Assembly: GCA_021300195.1 (NCBI GenBank)
Contig: JAJTIE010000005.1
Coordinates: 159,399-223,398 of the forward strand
Reading direction: 5' to 3'
DNA length: 64,000 nucleotides
DNA from: Bacteroidota bacterium
GTDB lineage: Bacteria; Bacteroidota; Bacteroidia; J057; JAJTIE01
Shown: piece by piece, positions 42,350-50,267 of the stretch
How the letters are laid out: every line of letters begins with the position of its first letter
How positions within the stretch are numbered: position 1 is the stretch's first letter
The notes under the pieces: generated by a model
The model's input: the letters and a program-made list of their open reading frames with translations, nothing else
Told to the model about the DNA's origin: nothing
The model's database searches: none
Translations under genes and position numbers: made by a program

Positions 42350-44536
42350 CTAGTTTCCGTTTTCGCTTATAAACTGTGCGCGTACAAGGATAATTTCTTC
42401 CCAGCTATAGTCCGGCCCCAGCTCGGCCTGTGCGGCCTCCAGGTCGTCCGTCTCCGCCTCCATAAAGTAGTCGATGATGTCGTTCTGCCGATCCTCGTCC
42501 ACCACCTCGTCTATGTAATACTGGATGTTCAGCTTGCTGCCGCTGTATATAATGTGGCTCACGGTTTCCAGCAGCGTTTCGTAGTCCATGTCTTTGGCAT
42601 GGGCAATGGCATCGAGTGGTGCCTTCCGGTCTATCTGCTGGATGATATAGAGCTTGGAGGCACTGTTTTTGCCCTGAGTTTTTACAATTATCTCTTCATC
42701 CCGCACAATTTCGTTTTCGGTCACATACTGCTTTATCAGCTCCAGGAATGGCCTGCCAAACTTCTGCGCCTTGCCCTGGCCTATGCCGTGCATGTGCGCT
42801 AGCTCGTCTAGGGTAAGTGGGTACTTGGCGGCTATGTCTTCCAGGCTCGGCTCGCCCAGCACCACAAAGGGGGGTACACCGTGCTGCTGCGCTACTTTCT
42901 TGCGTAGGGTAAATAGCTGGTCGTACAGTACTTCGTCGTAGAGCTTTACCTGCTCCAGCGGAGTTTGTAGTTCTTTTTTCTCTGCTTCACCATAGGCCTC
43001 ATACTTTACCAGTTCCACCGCCTGGGGCTGGTTTAGCCAGGTGTGGGCATAGGGCCCCAGCTTGATAACGCCATAGTCATTGATGTCTTTTATGAGAAAG
43101 TCTCGCACCAGCAGCTGGGTGAAGATGCTGTGCCACTCTTTTTCGTCCAGCTCGGCACCCAGGCCATATACCGGCAGCCGGTCGTGCTGCACGGCTAGTA
43201 CTTGCTGGCTCTTGCTACCCCGCAGCACGGCTATCAGGTGGTTCATAACGAAGCGGCCGCCTGTGGCCTGCACCAGCTCCATTGCCATACTTACATACTG
43301 GGTGGCATCGAAGCTGGGCCTGGGGCTCCGGCAGTTGTCGCACATGTGGCCACAGCGCTGCTTGTCAAACTGTTCGCCAAAGTAGTGCAGCAGCTGCTGG
43401 CGGCGGCACATGCCGCTTTCGCAGAAGGCGGCCATTTCATACAGCAGGTGCTTGCCTGCCTCGCGTTCGCTCAGCGGCTTGTCTTTCATGAATTTTTCCA
43501 GTTTCACGATGTCGTGAAAGCTGTAGAACAGCAGGCAGTGCCCCTCCAGGCCGTCTCGTCCGGCGCGGCCTGTTTCCTGGTAGTAGCTTTCTATGCTCTT
43601 GGGCACATCGTAGTGGATCACAAAGCGTACATCCGGCTTGTCTATGCCCATGCCGAAGGCAATGGTGGCTACTACCACCTGTACATCTTCGTGCAAAAAC
43701 ATATCCTGGTGCCTACTGCGCGTTTCGCTGTCTAGGCCGGCATGGTAGGGCACACTGTGTATGCCGTTCACATTTAGCACTTCGGCCAGCTCTTCCACCT
43801 TTTTACGGCTCAGGCAGTAGATGATGCCGCTGTCTTTGCCCCGCTGCTTGATGAACTTTACCAGGTCTTGTACCGGGTTTATTTTCGGGCGGATTTCGTA
43901 GTAGAGGTTGGAACGGTTGAAGCTGGTAAGAAACACCGGCGAGTCCTCGATTCCCAGATTTTGCTGTATATCCAGCTGTACCTTGGGGGTGGCAGTGGCT
44001 GTGAGGGCGATGAGCGGGATGCTGGGGTCTACCTGCGCCAAGATGGGGCGTATGCGTCGATACTCGGGCCGAAAATCGTGCCCCCACTCGCTGATGCAGT
44101 GTGCCTCGTCTATGGCTACAAAGGAGATCCGGATCTCGCGCATAAACTCGATGAACTCATCGCGCACCAGTGTTTCGGGTGCCACGTACAGCAGGTTCAG
44201 GGTCTGGGCACGTGCTTTGGCCTTCACTTCCTCATAGTCGGCCTTATTCATGCTGCTATTCAGGAAGCCAGCCTCTATGCCCAGGGCCTGCATCTGGTCT
44301 ACCTGGTTCTTCATCAGCGCAATCAGCGGACTTACTACCAGGGCTGTTCCCTCCATCAGGATGGCTGGCAGCTGGTAACACAGGCTCTTGCCCGCACCGG
44401 TGGGCATGATAACAAAGGCGCTTTTCCGGTTTAAGATTGTGTGTACCACTGACTCTTGCTCGCCTCGGAAAGCGTCGTATCCAAAGTACTGCTTTAGCGC
44501 ACCCTTGATGTTGTAGGAAATATCTTGTGCTACCAT
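42350..44536 (-). CDS. recQ: ATP-dependent DNA helicase RecQ
   Basis: RecQ unwinds DNA 3'-5' in recombination and fork repair. The 728-residue protein shows Walker A MPTGAGKSLCYQLPA, the DEAH box in FVAIDEAHCISEWGHDFR, motif III LTATATPKV and motif VI ESYYQETGRAGRDG. The four-cysteine zinc-binding region (MCRRQQLLHYF, then RCGHMCDNCRSP), the winged-helix RQC domain and an HRDC domain (LDELAHMHGIGQGKAQKFG) follow. The C-terminal extension of about 120 residues is the extra helical domain common in Bacteroidota RecQ. The ATG at 44536 is preferred; a TACCTTGA promoter-like box ends 8 bases before it. Confidence 0.96.
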   Translation of the reverse strand: MVAQDISYNIKGALKQYFGYDAFRGEQESVVHTILNRKSAFVIMPTGAGKSLCYQLPAILMEGTALVVSPLIALMKNQVDQMQALGIEAGFLNSSMNKADYEEVKAKARAQTLNLLYVAPETLVRDEFIEFMREIRISFVAIDEAHCISEWGHDFRPEYRRIRPILAQVDPSIPLIALTATATPKVQLDIQQNLGIEDSPVFLTSFNRSNLYYEIRPKINPVQDLVKFIKQRGKDSGIIYCLSRKKVEELAEVLNVNGIHSVPYHAGLDSETRSRHQDMFLHEDVQVVVATIAFGMGIDKPDVRFVIHYDVPKSIESYYQETGRAGRDGLEGHCLLFYSFHDIVKLEKFMKDKPLSEREAGKHLLYEMAAFCESGMCRRQQLLHYFGEQFDKQRCGHMCDNCRSPRPSFDATQYVSMAMELVQATGGRFVMNHLIAVLRGSKSQQVLAVQHDRLPVYGLGAELDEKEWHSIFTQLLVRDFLIKDINDYGVIKLGPYAHTWLNQPQAVELVKYEAYGEAEKKELQTPLEQVKLYDEVLYDQLFTLRKKVAQQHGVPPFVVLGEPSLEDIAAKYPLTLDELAHMHGIGQGKAQKFGRPFLELIKQYVTENEIVRDEEIIVKTQGKNSASKLYIIQQIDRKAPLDAIAHAKDMDYETLLETVSHIIYSGSKLNIQYYIDEVVDEDRQNDIIDYFMEAETDDLEAAQAELGPDYSWEEIILVRAQFISENGN

Positions 44537-44861
44537 CTTTGGAATCAAGGTAAATATCTTTTTGGTTGTCTCTCGTTTCTCCGCGGCCTGCCTGTACAGT
44601 CCTGTATTCCAACGCTGCTGCCCACCCGGTATATTGCTCGCGGCCGCCGCCGCTCCCCTTTTGGGTTACTCGCTCCGTACCCAGGCATCACATAGCCTTA
44701 ACCAAAAGTAAGCTTTGAACTCCAGATCCGCAATCTTTGGGGCCATTTTTGTGCACGCTACTATTTGGCCTTGGGTGCGGCGGGCAAAAAACAGCACACC
44801 TGCCTACAGCTCAGTACTTGCTTTGTCTCGTGCCCGCCGGGGTTTCGTATCTTAGCGGTGT
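44537..44861. other. 325-base divergent intergenic region between recQ and the GDP-mannose gene
   Basis: No open frame of interest is present. The region holds the recQ promoter-like TACCTTGA (44552-44545, minus strand) and, at its other end, the promoter of the mannose-1-phosphate guanylyltransferase gene. The middle shows no repeat, hairpin or RNA gene that I can support. Confidence 0.5.
44822..44855 (+). promoter_or_regulatory. Promoter of mannose-1-phosphate guanylyltransferase
   Basis: TTTG (44822-44825) and TATCTTAG (44848-44855) are spaced by 22 bases. The second box is one base off TAnnTTTG. It ends six bases before the ATG, so the leader would be extremely short. Confidence 0.4.
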
Positions 44862-45944
44862 ATGAAGGATAATTCCAACGCGTATGCCATTGTAATGGCA
44901 GGGGGGATAGGGTCTCGGTTCTGGCCGCTCAGCCGTACGCAGCATCCCAAGCAGTTTCATGACATATTGGGCACAGGCGAGAGCCTGCTACAGGCTACCG
45001 TGCGCCGCCTGAAGCGAGTGTTGCCGCTGGATCACATCCTGGTGGTAACCCACCGGCAATACGCACCCAGCGTACTGGAGCAGCTACCCATGATGGCACC
45101 AGAGAACGTGATAGCGGAACCTATGGGCCGAAACACGGCCCCCTGCATCACCTATGCCTTGCACAAGATACTGGCCCTGGAGCCCGATGCCATGGTAATG
45201 GTAAGCCCGGCGGATCATTTTATTGCCGACGAGATACACTATGAGCTGACTGTGCGCCGGGCCCTGGAAGTGGGGCAGGCCCAGCAGGCTATTGTAACCC
45301 TCGGCATCACACCCACGCGTCCCGATACCGGTTATGGTTACATTCAGATACGCGAAGAGCCTGGGCCAGACTTTTGGCGGGTAAAGACGTTTATGGAGAA
45401 ACCTAGCCTGGAGATGGCGCAGACCTTCCTGGCAAGTGGCGAGTTTGTGTGGAATAGCGGGATGTTCTTCTTCCCCGCCCAGCTGATGCTAGCAGAGATC
45501 CGGCACTACCAGCCCGACGTGGCCGAACTATTTGAGGGGATAGAGGCCGTGCTGGGCACCGCCCGCGAGGCAAAAAAGGTGGAAGAAGCCTATGCCCGAT
45601 GCCCAAGCATCAGCATAGACTATGCGGTGATGGAGAAGGCCCAGGAGGTGTATGTGCTCCGTGGAGACTTTGGCTGGAGCGACCTGGGTACCTGGGCCAG
45701 CCTGTACGACCGATCGCTGAGGGACGAGGCCGAGAATGCCATACACGGCCAGGTACTGACCTACGATGCCAGCCACAACATGGTACGGCTGAGTGATGGC
45801 AAGCTGGGCGTGATAAAGGGCGTGGACAACCTGATTATAGTAGAGACAAAGGACGCCCTGCTCATCTGCCCCAAGGACCAGGAGCAGGAGATACGCGAGA
45901 TTGTACAAGACCTGCGAAACGGAAAGCTGGATGCATTCTTGTAG
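44862..45944 (+). CDS. Mannose-1-phosphate guanylyltransferase
   Basis: Makes GDP-mannose from mannose-1-phosphate and GTP for surface polysaccharides. The 360-residue protein begins AIVMAGGIGSRFWPLSRTQH, the nucleotidyl-transferase signature, followed by PKQFHDI, AEPMGRNTAP and the metal/phosphate motif VSPADHFIAD. FMEKPSLEMAQ and WNSGMFFF are the sugar-binding region. It is the short, single-domain (ManC N-terminal) form without an isomerase domain. No polysaccharide cluster is adjacent. Confidence 0.93.
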   Translation: MKDNSNAYAIVMAGGIGSRFWPLSRTQHPKQFHDILGTGESLLQATVRRLKRVLPLDHILVVTHRQYAPSVLEQLPMMAPENVIAEPMGRNTAPCITYALHKILALEPDAMVMVSPADHFIADEIHYELTVRRALEVGQAQQAIVTLGITPTRPDTGYGYIQIREEPGPDFWRVKTFMEKPSLEMAQTFLASGEFVWNSGMFFFPAQLMLAEIRHYQPDVAELFEGIEAVLGTAREAKKVEEAYARCPSISIDYAVMEKAQEVYVLRGDFGWSDLGTWASLYDRSLRDEAENAIHGQVLTYDASHNMVRLSDGKLGVIKGVDNLIIVETKDALLICPKDQEQEIREIVQDLRNGKLDAFL

Positions 45945-46010
45945 CCAGGTCTGTGGGCCGTGTCCTGGTACTCCTCGCTCCTTCTTTTATGATTGGGGTG
46001 GAAAGAGGGC

Positions 46011-46919
46011 CTACCCGCGCTCTTCGGCCACTTCTCTTCGTGCCACGCCTCGCTGTACGTAGGCAATTATTTCGGCCGCCACGTCTACGCCTGTGGCAGT
46101 CTCTATCCCTTCCAGCCCCGGGCTGCTGTTTACCTCAATCACAAAGGGTCCCTGGTTGCTGGGCAGGATGTCTACCCCGGCTATGCCCAGCCGCATGGCT
46201 TTGGCCGCAGCAATGGCGGCCTGGGTTTCCTCGGGGCTGAGGGTGATGGGTACTGCCTGCCCCCCCCGGTGCAGGTTGCTGCGAAACTCGCCCTTCACGC
46301 CCTGGCGGCGGATGGCAGCTACCACCCTGCCATCTACTACAAAGGCTCGTATGTCTGCGCCCCCAGCTTCCTTAATGAACTCCTGCACCAGGATATTGGC
46401 CTGCAGGCCACTAAAGGCTTCGATTACACTCTGGGCGGCGGTTTTGCTCTCGGCCAGCACTACCCCAAGGCCCTGTGTGCCCTCCAGCAGCTTGATGATG
46501 ACAGGTGCGCCCCCTACCTCCTGTAACAGTGCCTCTACGTCCTGGCCCTTGGGAAACTTGGCAAAGGCGGTCTTGGGGATATTGACACCAGCCCGGGTAA
46601 GCATCTGCAGGCTGCGCAGTTTATCCCGGCTACGCGAGATGGCCACAGAGTCTACCGCACAGAAAACCTGCATCATCTCAAACTGACGCACAATGGCTGT
46701 GCCATAGTAGGTAACGGAGGCACCGATGCGGGGGATGACAGCCTGTACATCCTGCAGCAGCTCGCCCTTGTACAGTACGCCATTCATTTCGGGTTCCAGC
46801 ACCATGCTGCATTTGGTGTGGTCTACCACGCGTATGCCCAGGCCTGCCTTCTTGCCGGCCTCCACCAGGCGCCGGGTGGAGTAGCTTTGGGGTTCTCTGC
46901 TTAGTACCAGCAGTTTCAT
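46011..46919 (-). CDS. rimK: RimK-type ATP-grasp ligase
   Basis: RimK adds glutamate residues to the C-terminus of ribosomal protein S6 in the known case; other family members ligate different amino acids. The 302-residue ATP-grasp protein has the N-terminal lid [20 protein letters not shown], the ATP-binding segments [19 protein letters not shown] and [17 protein letters not shown], and the metal-binding end [20 protein letters not shown]. The gene follows the protease-like gene at 46934 by 14 bases on the same strand, so the two probably work together. The true substrate is inferred, not shown. Confidence 0.9.
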   Translation of the reverse strand: MKLLVLSREPQSYSTRRLVEAGKKAGLGIRVVDHTKCSMVLEPEMNGVLYKGELLQDVQAVIPRIGASVTYYGTAIVRQFEMMQVFCAVDSVAISRSRDKLRSLQMLTRAGVNIPKTAFAKFPKGQDVEALLQEVGGAPVIIKLLEGTQGLGVVLAESKTAAQSVIEAFSGLQANILVQEFIKEAGGADIRAFVVDGRVVAAIRRQGVKGEFRSNLHRGGQAVPITLSPEETQAAIAAAKAMRLGIAGVDILPSNQGPFVIEVNSSPGLEGIETATGVDVAAEIIAYVQRGVARREVAEERG

Positions 46920-46933
46920 CGGTTTGTCAATTT

Positions 46934-47356
46934 TTAGGAGTGGTGCATGCTTTTTTTCGATACGTCCACGATGTACCGGCCACTGAGCAGGCTGCGGCCA
47001 ATCAGGATCGGGAAGCTCATGGTGTGCCGCTTGGTAAGGGAGAACCAGGTGGAGAACCGCTCTGTGCCCAGCACTACCTCCAGCGCTACATAGTAGCGCT
47101 GCTCGCTTTGCCCATTGCTACTCCGCACGGTCCGGGTCTGCACTACGGGTAGGCTGAGTAGCTGGCCGGTGTAGGCTTTGTATGACACATCCAGGGCAAC
47201 GAAGCGCACCATCAGCTGCCCGTCATCGGCTACGTAGGGCTGTATACTGGTGCAGTGCAGGGCCGATGTGGTGGCTCCGGTGTCTACCTTGGCGGCAATC
47301 GGGTGCTCCGAAACATCGGGCAGGTACAGCTTCTCTTGGCGGCCCAGTATCTTCAT
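46934..47356 (-). CDS. RimK-associated retropepsin-like (putative ATP-dependent zinc) protease
   Basis: A 140-residue protein of the family annotated as RimK/LysX-linked zinc protease (PF05618-type). It carries the aspartic-protease-like motif [14 protein letters not shown], with D27 as the candidate catalytic Asp, then VSYKAYTG and the end [20 protein letters not shown], which mimics the ILG(R) strand of retropepsins. The 'zinc protease' label is historical; the visible motif is that of an Asp protease. It is immediately upstream of rimK and probably processes or trims the same target. No transmembrane segment is seen. Confidence 0.85.
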   Translation of the reverse strand: MKILGRQEKLYLPDVSEHPIAAKVDTGATTSALHCTSIQPYVADDGQLMVRFVALDVSYKAYTGQLLSLPVVQTRTVRSSNGQSEQRYYVALEVVLGTERFSTWFSLTKRHTMSFPILIGRSLLSGRYIVDVSKKSMHHS

Positions 47357-47393
47357 GGTTTTGGGATATTCGTACCGGGCAAGGGCCGTAGAC

Positions 47394-47726
47394 CTAGAAA
47401 AGTAAATAGTACAGCAGCAGCCCCAGCACAGATAGGCCAGCCACGGCAGCTGTAAGATACAGGAGGTGTTTCTGCCTGCTGGCGGTGGGGGTGGGTATAT
47501 TTTGGCCCTTCTCTACCGATCTGCGAATTTGCTCCAGGCGTGCACGCATCAGCCGGTGCTCTGCTACGCGTATCCCCACCACGATGTCCTTGCGCAGCAT
47601 CACCTCCTCCAGCAGCTCAGGGTCTTCCCGCAGGCGAGCCTCAAAGGCTATTGCCTGCTCTTCCGTCAGCTCCCTGCGCAAGTACTGATCTATCCACTGC
47701 TCAGTATGTAGGTCAATATGGGCCAT
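47394..47726 (-). CDS. Putative anti-sigma factor, tail-anchored membrane protein
   Basis: A 110-residue protein. The N-terminal ~60 residues (WIDQYLRRELTEEQAIAFEA, then LREDPELLEEVMLRKD) are the helical pattern of anti-sigma factors that cradle ECF sigma factors, without the usual zinc-binding HxxxCxxC. A basic linker leads to one hydrophobic helix at about 87-109 (LTAAVAGLSVLGLLLYYLLF) that ends the protein, so there is no periplasmic sensor domain. It starts 43 bases downstream of the sigma gene and on the same strand, which is the basis for the anti-sigma call. Confidence 0.65.
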   Translation of the reverse strand: MAHIDLHTEQWIDQYLRRELTEEQAIAFEARLREDPELLEEVMLRKDIVVGIRVAEHRLMRARLEQIRRSVEKGQNIPTPTASRQKHLLYLTAAVAGLSVLGLLLYYLLF

Positions 47727-47769
47727 TCTGCATGTATACGGGATAGCGCATTCTGCGTTCCGAAATTAC

Positions 47770-48630
47770 TTAAAATTGCAAATCTTGGAATCGCTTTAGT
47801 ACAAGGTCGCGAATTTTGTTCATGCAGCGTTTCTTCTGTTCCTTGCTGGTATTTGGGCCCTCGTAGCCCATTCGTTCAGCTATCTGCTCATGGCTTAGAT
47901 TCTCGTAATAGAAGTAAGATAGAATCCGGTGGCATTTTTCGCCAGCGTGGCCAAAGATGTCTGCCACCATCTTTTGGCGTTCGTTCAGCAGGTCTTCGTC
48001 AAACTCGGCATAGTAGTGCACTTCGCCCTCGCTATCTGGCAGCCCCTCTATCGGGTCGGCAATGGGGTTGTTCTTCTTTTTCTTTTGATAATCGCGCCAC
48101 TTGTTTTTGCAGATGCTAAAGAAGTAGGTCTTCAGGCTAGCACTGTCTGTGGGCGTATATTTTCCCGCTCGTACATTGCTCAGTAGTGCGTAGATGCCGT
48201 CCATGATAATGTCCTTGGCATCCTCTTCGGTACCGCCATGGCCGCGCACAAAGTAGCTGACCCCAGGAAAGTAGTGGCGCTGCATGTAGTAGAAGGCCCA
48301 GCCACTATCCTTGTCGCTCTGCAGGGTGGCTATTATCTTTTGGTCCAGCTCCTGGTTTTTCAGGGTGTTTTCCCAGCGTTCGTGCACCAGGCGGGCCAGG
48401 TACTCGGCCAGGCTCCGGCTACCCCTCAGGTCTACCCGGTCCATTTGGATGGCCTTTTTTAGCGCCAGCACGGCTTCTTGCAGATAGTCATGCACCAGGC
48501 GGGCAACGCCCATTTCCTCCGTTGCAATGTGTAGTGCCTGCACATACAGCTGCTCCAGGGCACCCGTCTGGCCAGCTTTTATCTGGTTTAGCAGTTTTCG
48601 GTCGGTATCGGTCAGGCTGCGGCTGCTCAT
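47770..48630 (-). CDS. ECF-type RNA polymerase sigma factor with an extra region-2-like domain
   Basis: A 286-residue sigma-70 family protein. The second part (about 125-205: EEDAKDIIMDGIYALLSN, LKTYFFSICKNKWRDYQKKK) is sigma region 2, and the end (ERQKMVADIFGHAGEKCHRI, NLSHEQIAERMGYEG) is region 4 with its helix-turn-helix. Unusually, the first ~100 residues also look like a region 2 (LLNQIKAGQTGALEQLYVQA, VHDYLQEAVLALKKA, LAEYLARLVHERWENTLKNQ). The whole is longer than the usual 170-210 residues of ECF factors. The ATG at 48630 is the likely start; a longer frame to 48732 overlaps the LptF/G gene. The putative anti-sigma gene follows. Confidence 0.82.
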   Translation of the reverse strand: MSSRSLTDTDRKLLNQIKAGQTGALEQLYVQALHIATEEMGVARLVHDYLQEAVLALKKAIQMDRVDLRGSRSLAEYLARLVHERWENTLKNQELDQKIIATLQSDKDSGWAFYYMQRHYFPGVSYFVRGHGGTEEDAKDIIMDGIYALLSNVRAGKYTPTDSASLKTYFFSICKNKWRDYQKKKKNNPIADPIEGLPDSEGEVHYYAEFDEDLLNERQKMVADIFGHAGEKCHRILSYFYYENLSHEQIAERMGYEGPNTSKEQKKRCMNKIRDLVLKRFQDLQF

Positions 48631-48712
48631 GCCAGTGGGGGGGGGTGGAAACAAGATGCAAGTATGGAGCGAATTTACTAGAAAGACCCGCAAAAATGCC
48701 CTGTTGGGGCAG

Positions 48713-50152
48713 TTATCCGGTTTTTCTGCCATTCGTCTTCCCCCTGCCGGGCAGCAGCTGCCTCCAGGCGGCCAGGTCGAAGAGGCGGCTGTCTGTAGCG
48801 CTCTGGTAGGTTACGTACAGGGCAATGGGAAAAATAATCATGACCGGCATCCATACCCCGAACCATACGGGCACGGCACCGTCTATGGCCAGCTTCTTGC
48901 CCTGGGTTAGCAGTACGTAGTAGACAATGAAAAACAGAATGCTGATAATAGAGGGCAGGCCCAGGCCGCCCTTGCGAATGATGGCCCCCAGGGGTGCACC
49001 TATAAAGAGCATGATGATGCACGCCAGGGGCACCGCAAACATCATCTGGTATTCGATGCGAAACTTGTTTAGCACCTCCCGGTGCTCTTTCAGGTTGCGC
49101 TGCTGCTCGGCACACCACTGTTTCATCTGCCGCGCGGTATGCTGGGCGCGGGCCAGGCAGGCAGGCTGCTGGCTAGCCGGAATCAGCTCCAGGGCAGAGC
49201 GTGTATACAGCTGTGTGGGGGCCGGTTTCAGCCCGGCTATTTGTGCTAGGGCAGTGTCTATCCGTATCTGCTGGTTCAGCAGCCGGCGTACGGCCTCTGC
49301 GGGTTTGCGCGGCAGGGTTTTCAGGCTATCTATGCTGCCGGTTATCTCCAGTACATTCTGTGTGTACTGGTGGCGGCTGAAGAGGCTCTCGTCATTGCGC
49401 TGCAGGCCTACACCTGTCATGTCCAGGCTGTACTTTAGCGAGTCGAAGTACATGCGGGTAAAGGGGGCTACATAGCCCGCCTGCTGGTTCAGGGCGGGTT
49501 TTTCCTGGTACTGTATGGCCCCGAAGAGGGTGAGGCGCAGGTACAGCAGCCGGTCATCCATCACCACATAGGCGCTGTCTGCCACCAGGTGCTGGCTGTT
49601 TGCCGTAGCTTGGTCCGAGTGGTCCCACAGGTGAAAGTCGTGCATCATGCCTGCCTCGTCGCGGTCTCTGAACCAGATGCGGTAGCGCGGTATATTGCTA
49701 TTGATGATACCGGCCTTGAGGGCAAACTCGGGTTTGGCCTGCTTTACATCATACAGCAGGCTGTAGAGCTTCAGGTTGGTAGCGGGGATAACAAACCAGC
49801 TGAGGTAAAAGGAAATTCCGGTAATGAGTGCCCCAAACATCAGTAGGGGATACATGACCCGAAACAGGCTGACGCCCGAGCTTTTGATAGCTGCCAGCTC
49901 GTACTGCTCGCCCAGCTTGCCCAGCGTCATCAGCCCGGCCACCAGCAGCGAGATGGGCAGGCTGATCTTGATCAGGTTGGCCATGGCGTAGAAGAACAGC
50001 TGGGCAATGACCCCCGGGCTGAAGACCTTGCCGAAAATGTCGTTCTGATACGTGCTGATAAACTGCAGCGTGAGGATGAACAGCACAATGCTGAAGCTGG
50101 CTAAAAAAGGTGGCACAAAGGCACGTAGCAGGAGGATGTGCAGTTTCTTCAT
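48713..50152 (-). CDS. LptF/LptG family lipopolysaccharide export permease
   Basis: The LptB2FG ABC transporter extracts LPS from the inner membrane. The 479-residue protein has the YjgP/YjgQ layout: three N-terminal membrane helices (FILTLQFISTYQNDIFGK is the first loop; ISLPISLLVAGLMTLGKLGE), the coupling region YELAAIKSSGVSLFRVM, a large periplasmic beta-jellyroll insert (about 115-375), and three C-terminal helices (AVPLACIIMLFIGAPLGAII). F and G cannot be told apart here. The insert is longer than in E. coli and contains a helical segment. Only this one permease gene is in the window. Confidence 0.92.
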   Translation of the reverse strand: MKKLHILLLRAFVPPFLASFSIVLFILTLQFISTYQNDIFGKVFSPGVIAQLFFYAMANLIKISLPISLLVAGLMTLGKLGEQYELAAIKSSGVSLFRVMYPLLMFGALITGISFYLSWFVIPATNLKLYSLLYDVKQAKPEFALKAGIINSNIPRYRIWFRDRDEAGMMHDFHLWDHSDQATANSQHLVADSAYVVMDDRLLYLRLTLFGAIQYQEKPALNQQAGYVAPFTRMYFDSLKYSLDMTGVGLQRNDESLFSRHQYTQNVLEITGSIDSLKTLPRKPAEAVRRLLNQQIRIDTALAQIAGLKPAPTQLYTRSALELIPASQQPACLARAQHTARQMKQWCAEQQRNLKEHREVLNKFRIEYQMMFAVPLACIIMLFIGAPLGAIIRKGGLGLPSIISILFFIVYYVLLTQGKKLAIDGAVPVWFGVWMPVMIIFPIALYVTYQSATDSRLFDLAAWRQLLPGRGKTNGRKTG

Positions 50153-50267
50153 AAACCTTGGGTATGCCGCTAAATTACGCCTTTTGCGCGGTCTCGTACG
50201 GCGGGCTTTGCCTCTTGGCCCACTCTTTGGTTCCGCTTACCAGCCGTTATTTCCAGCCTCGGTGCTC

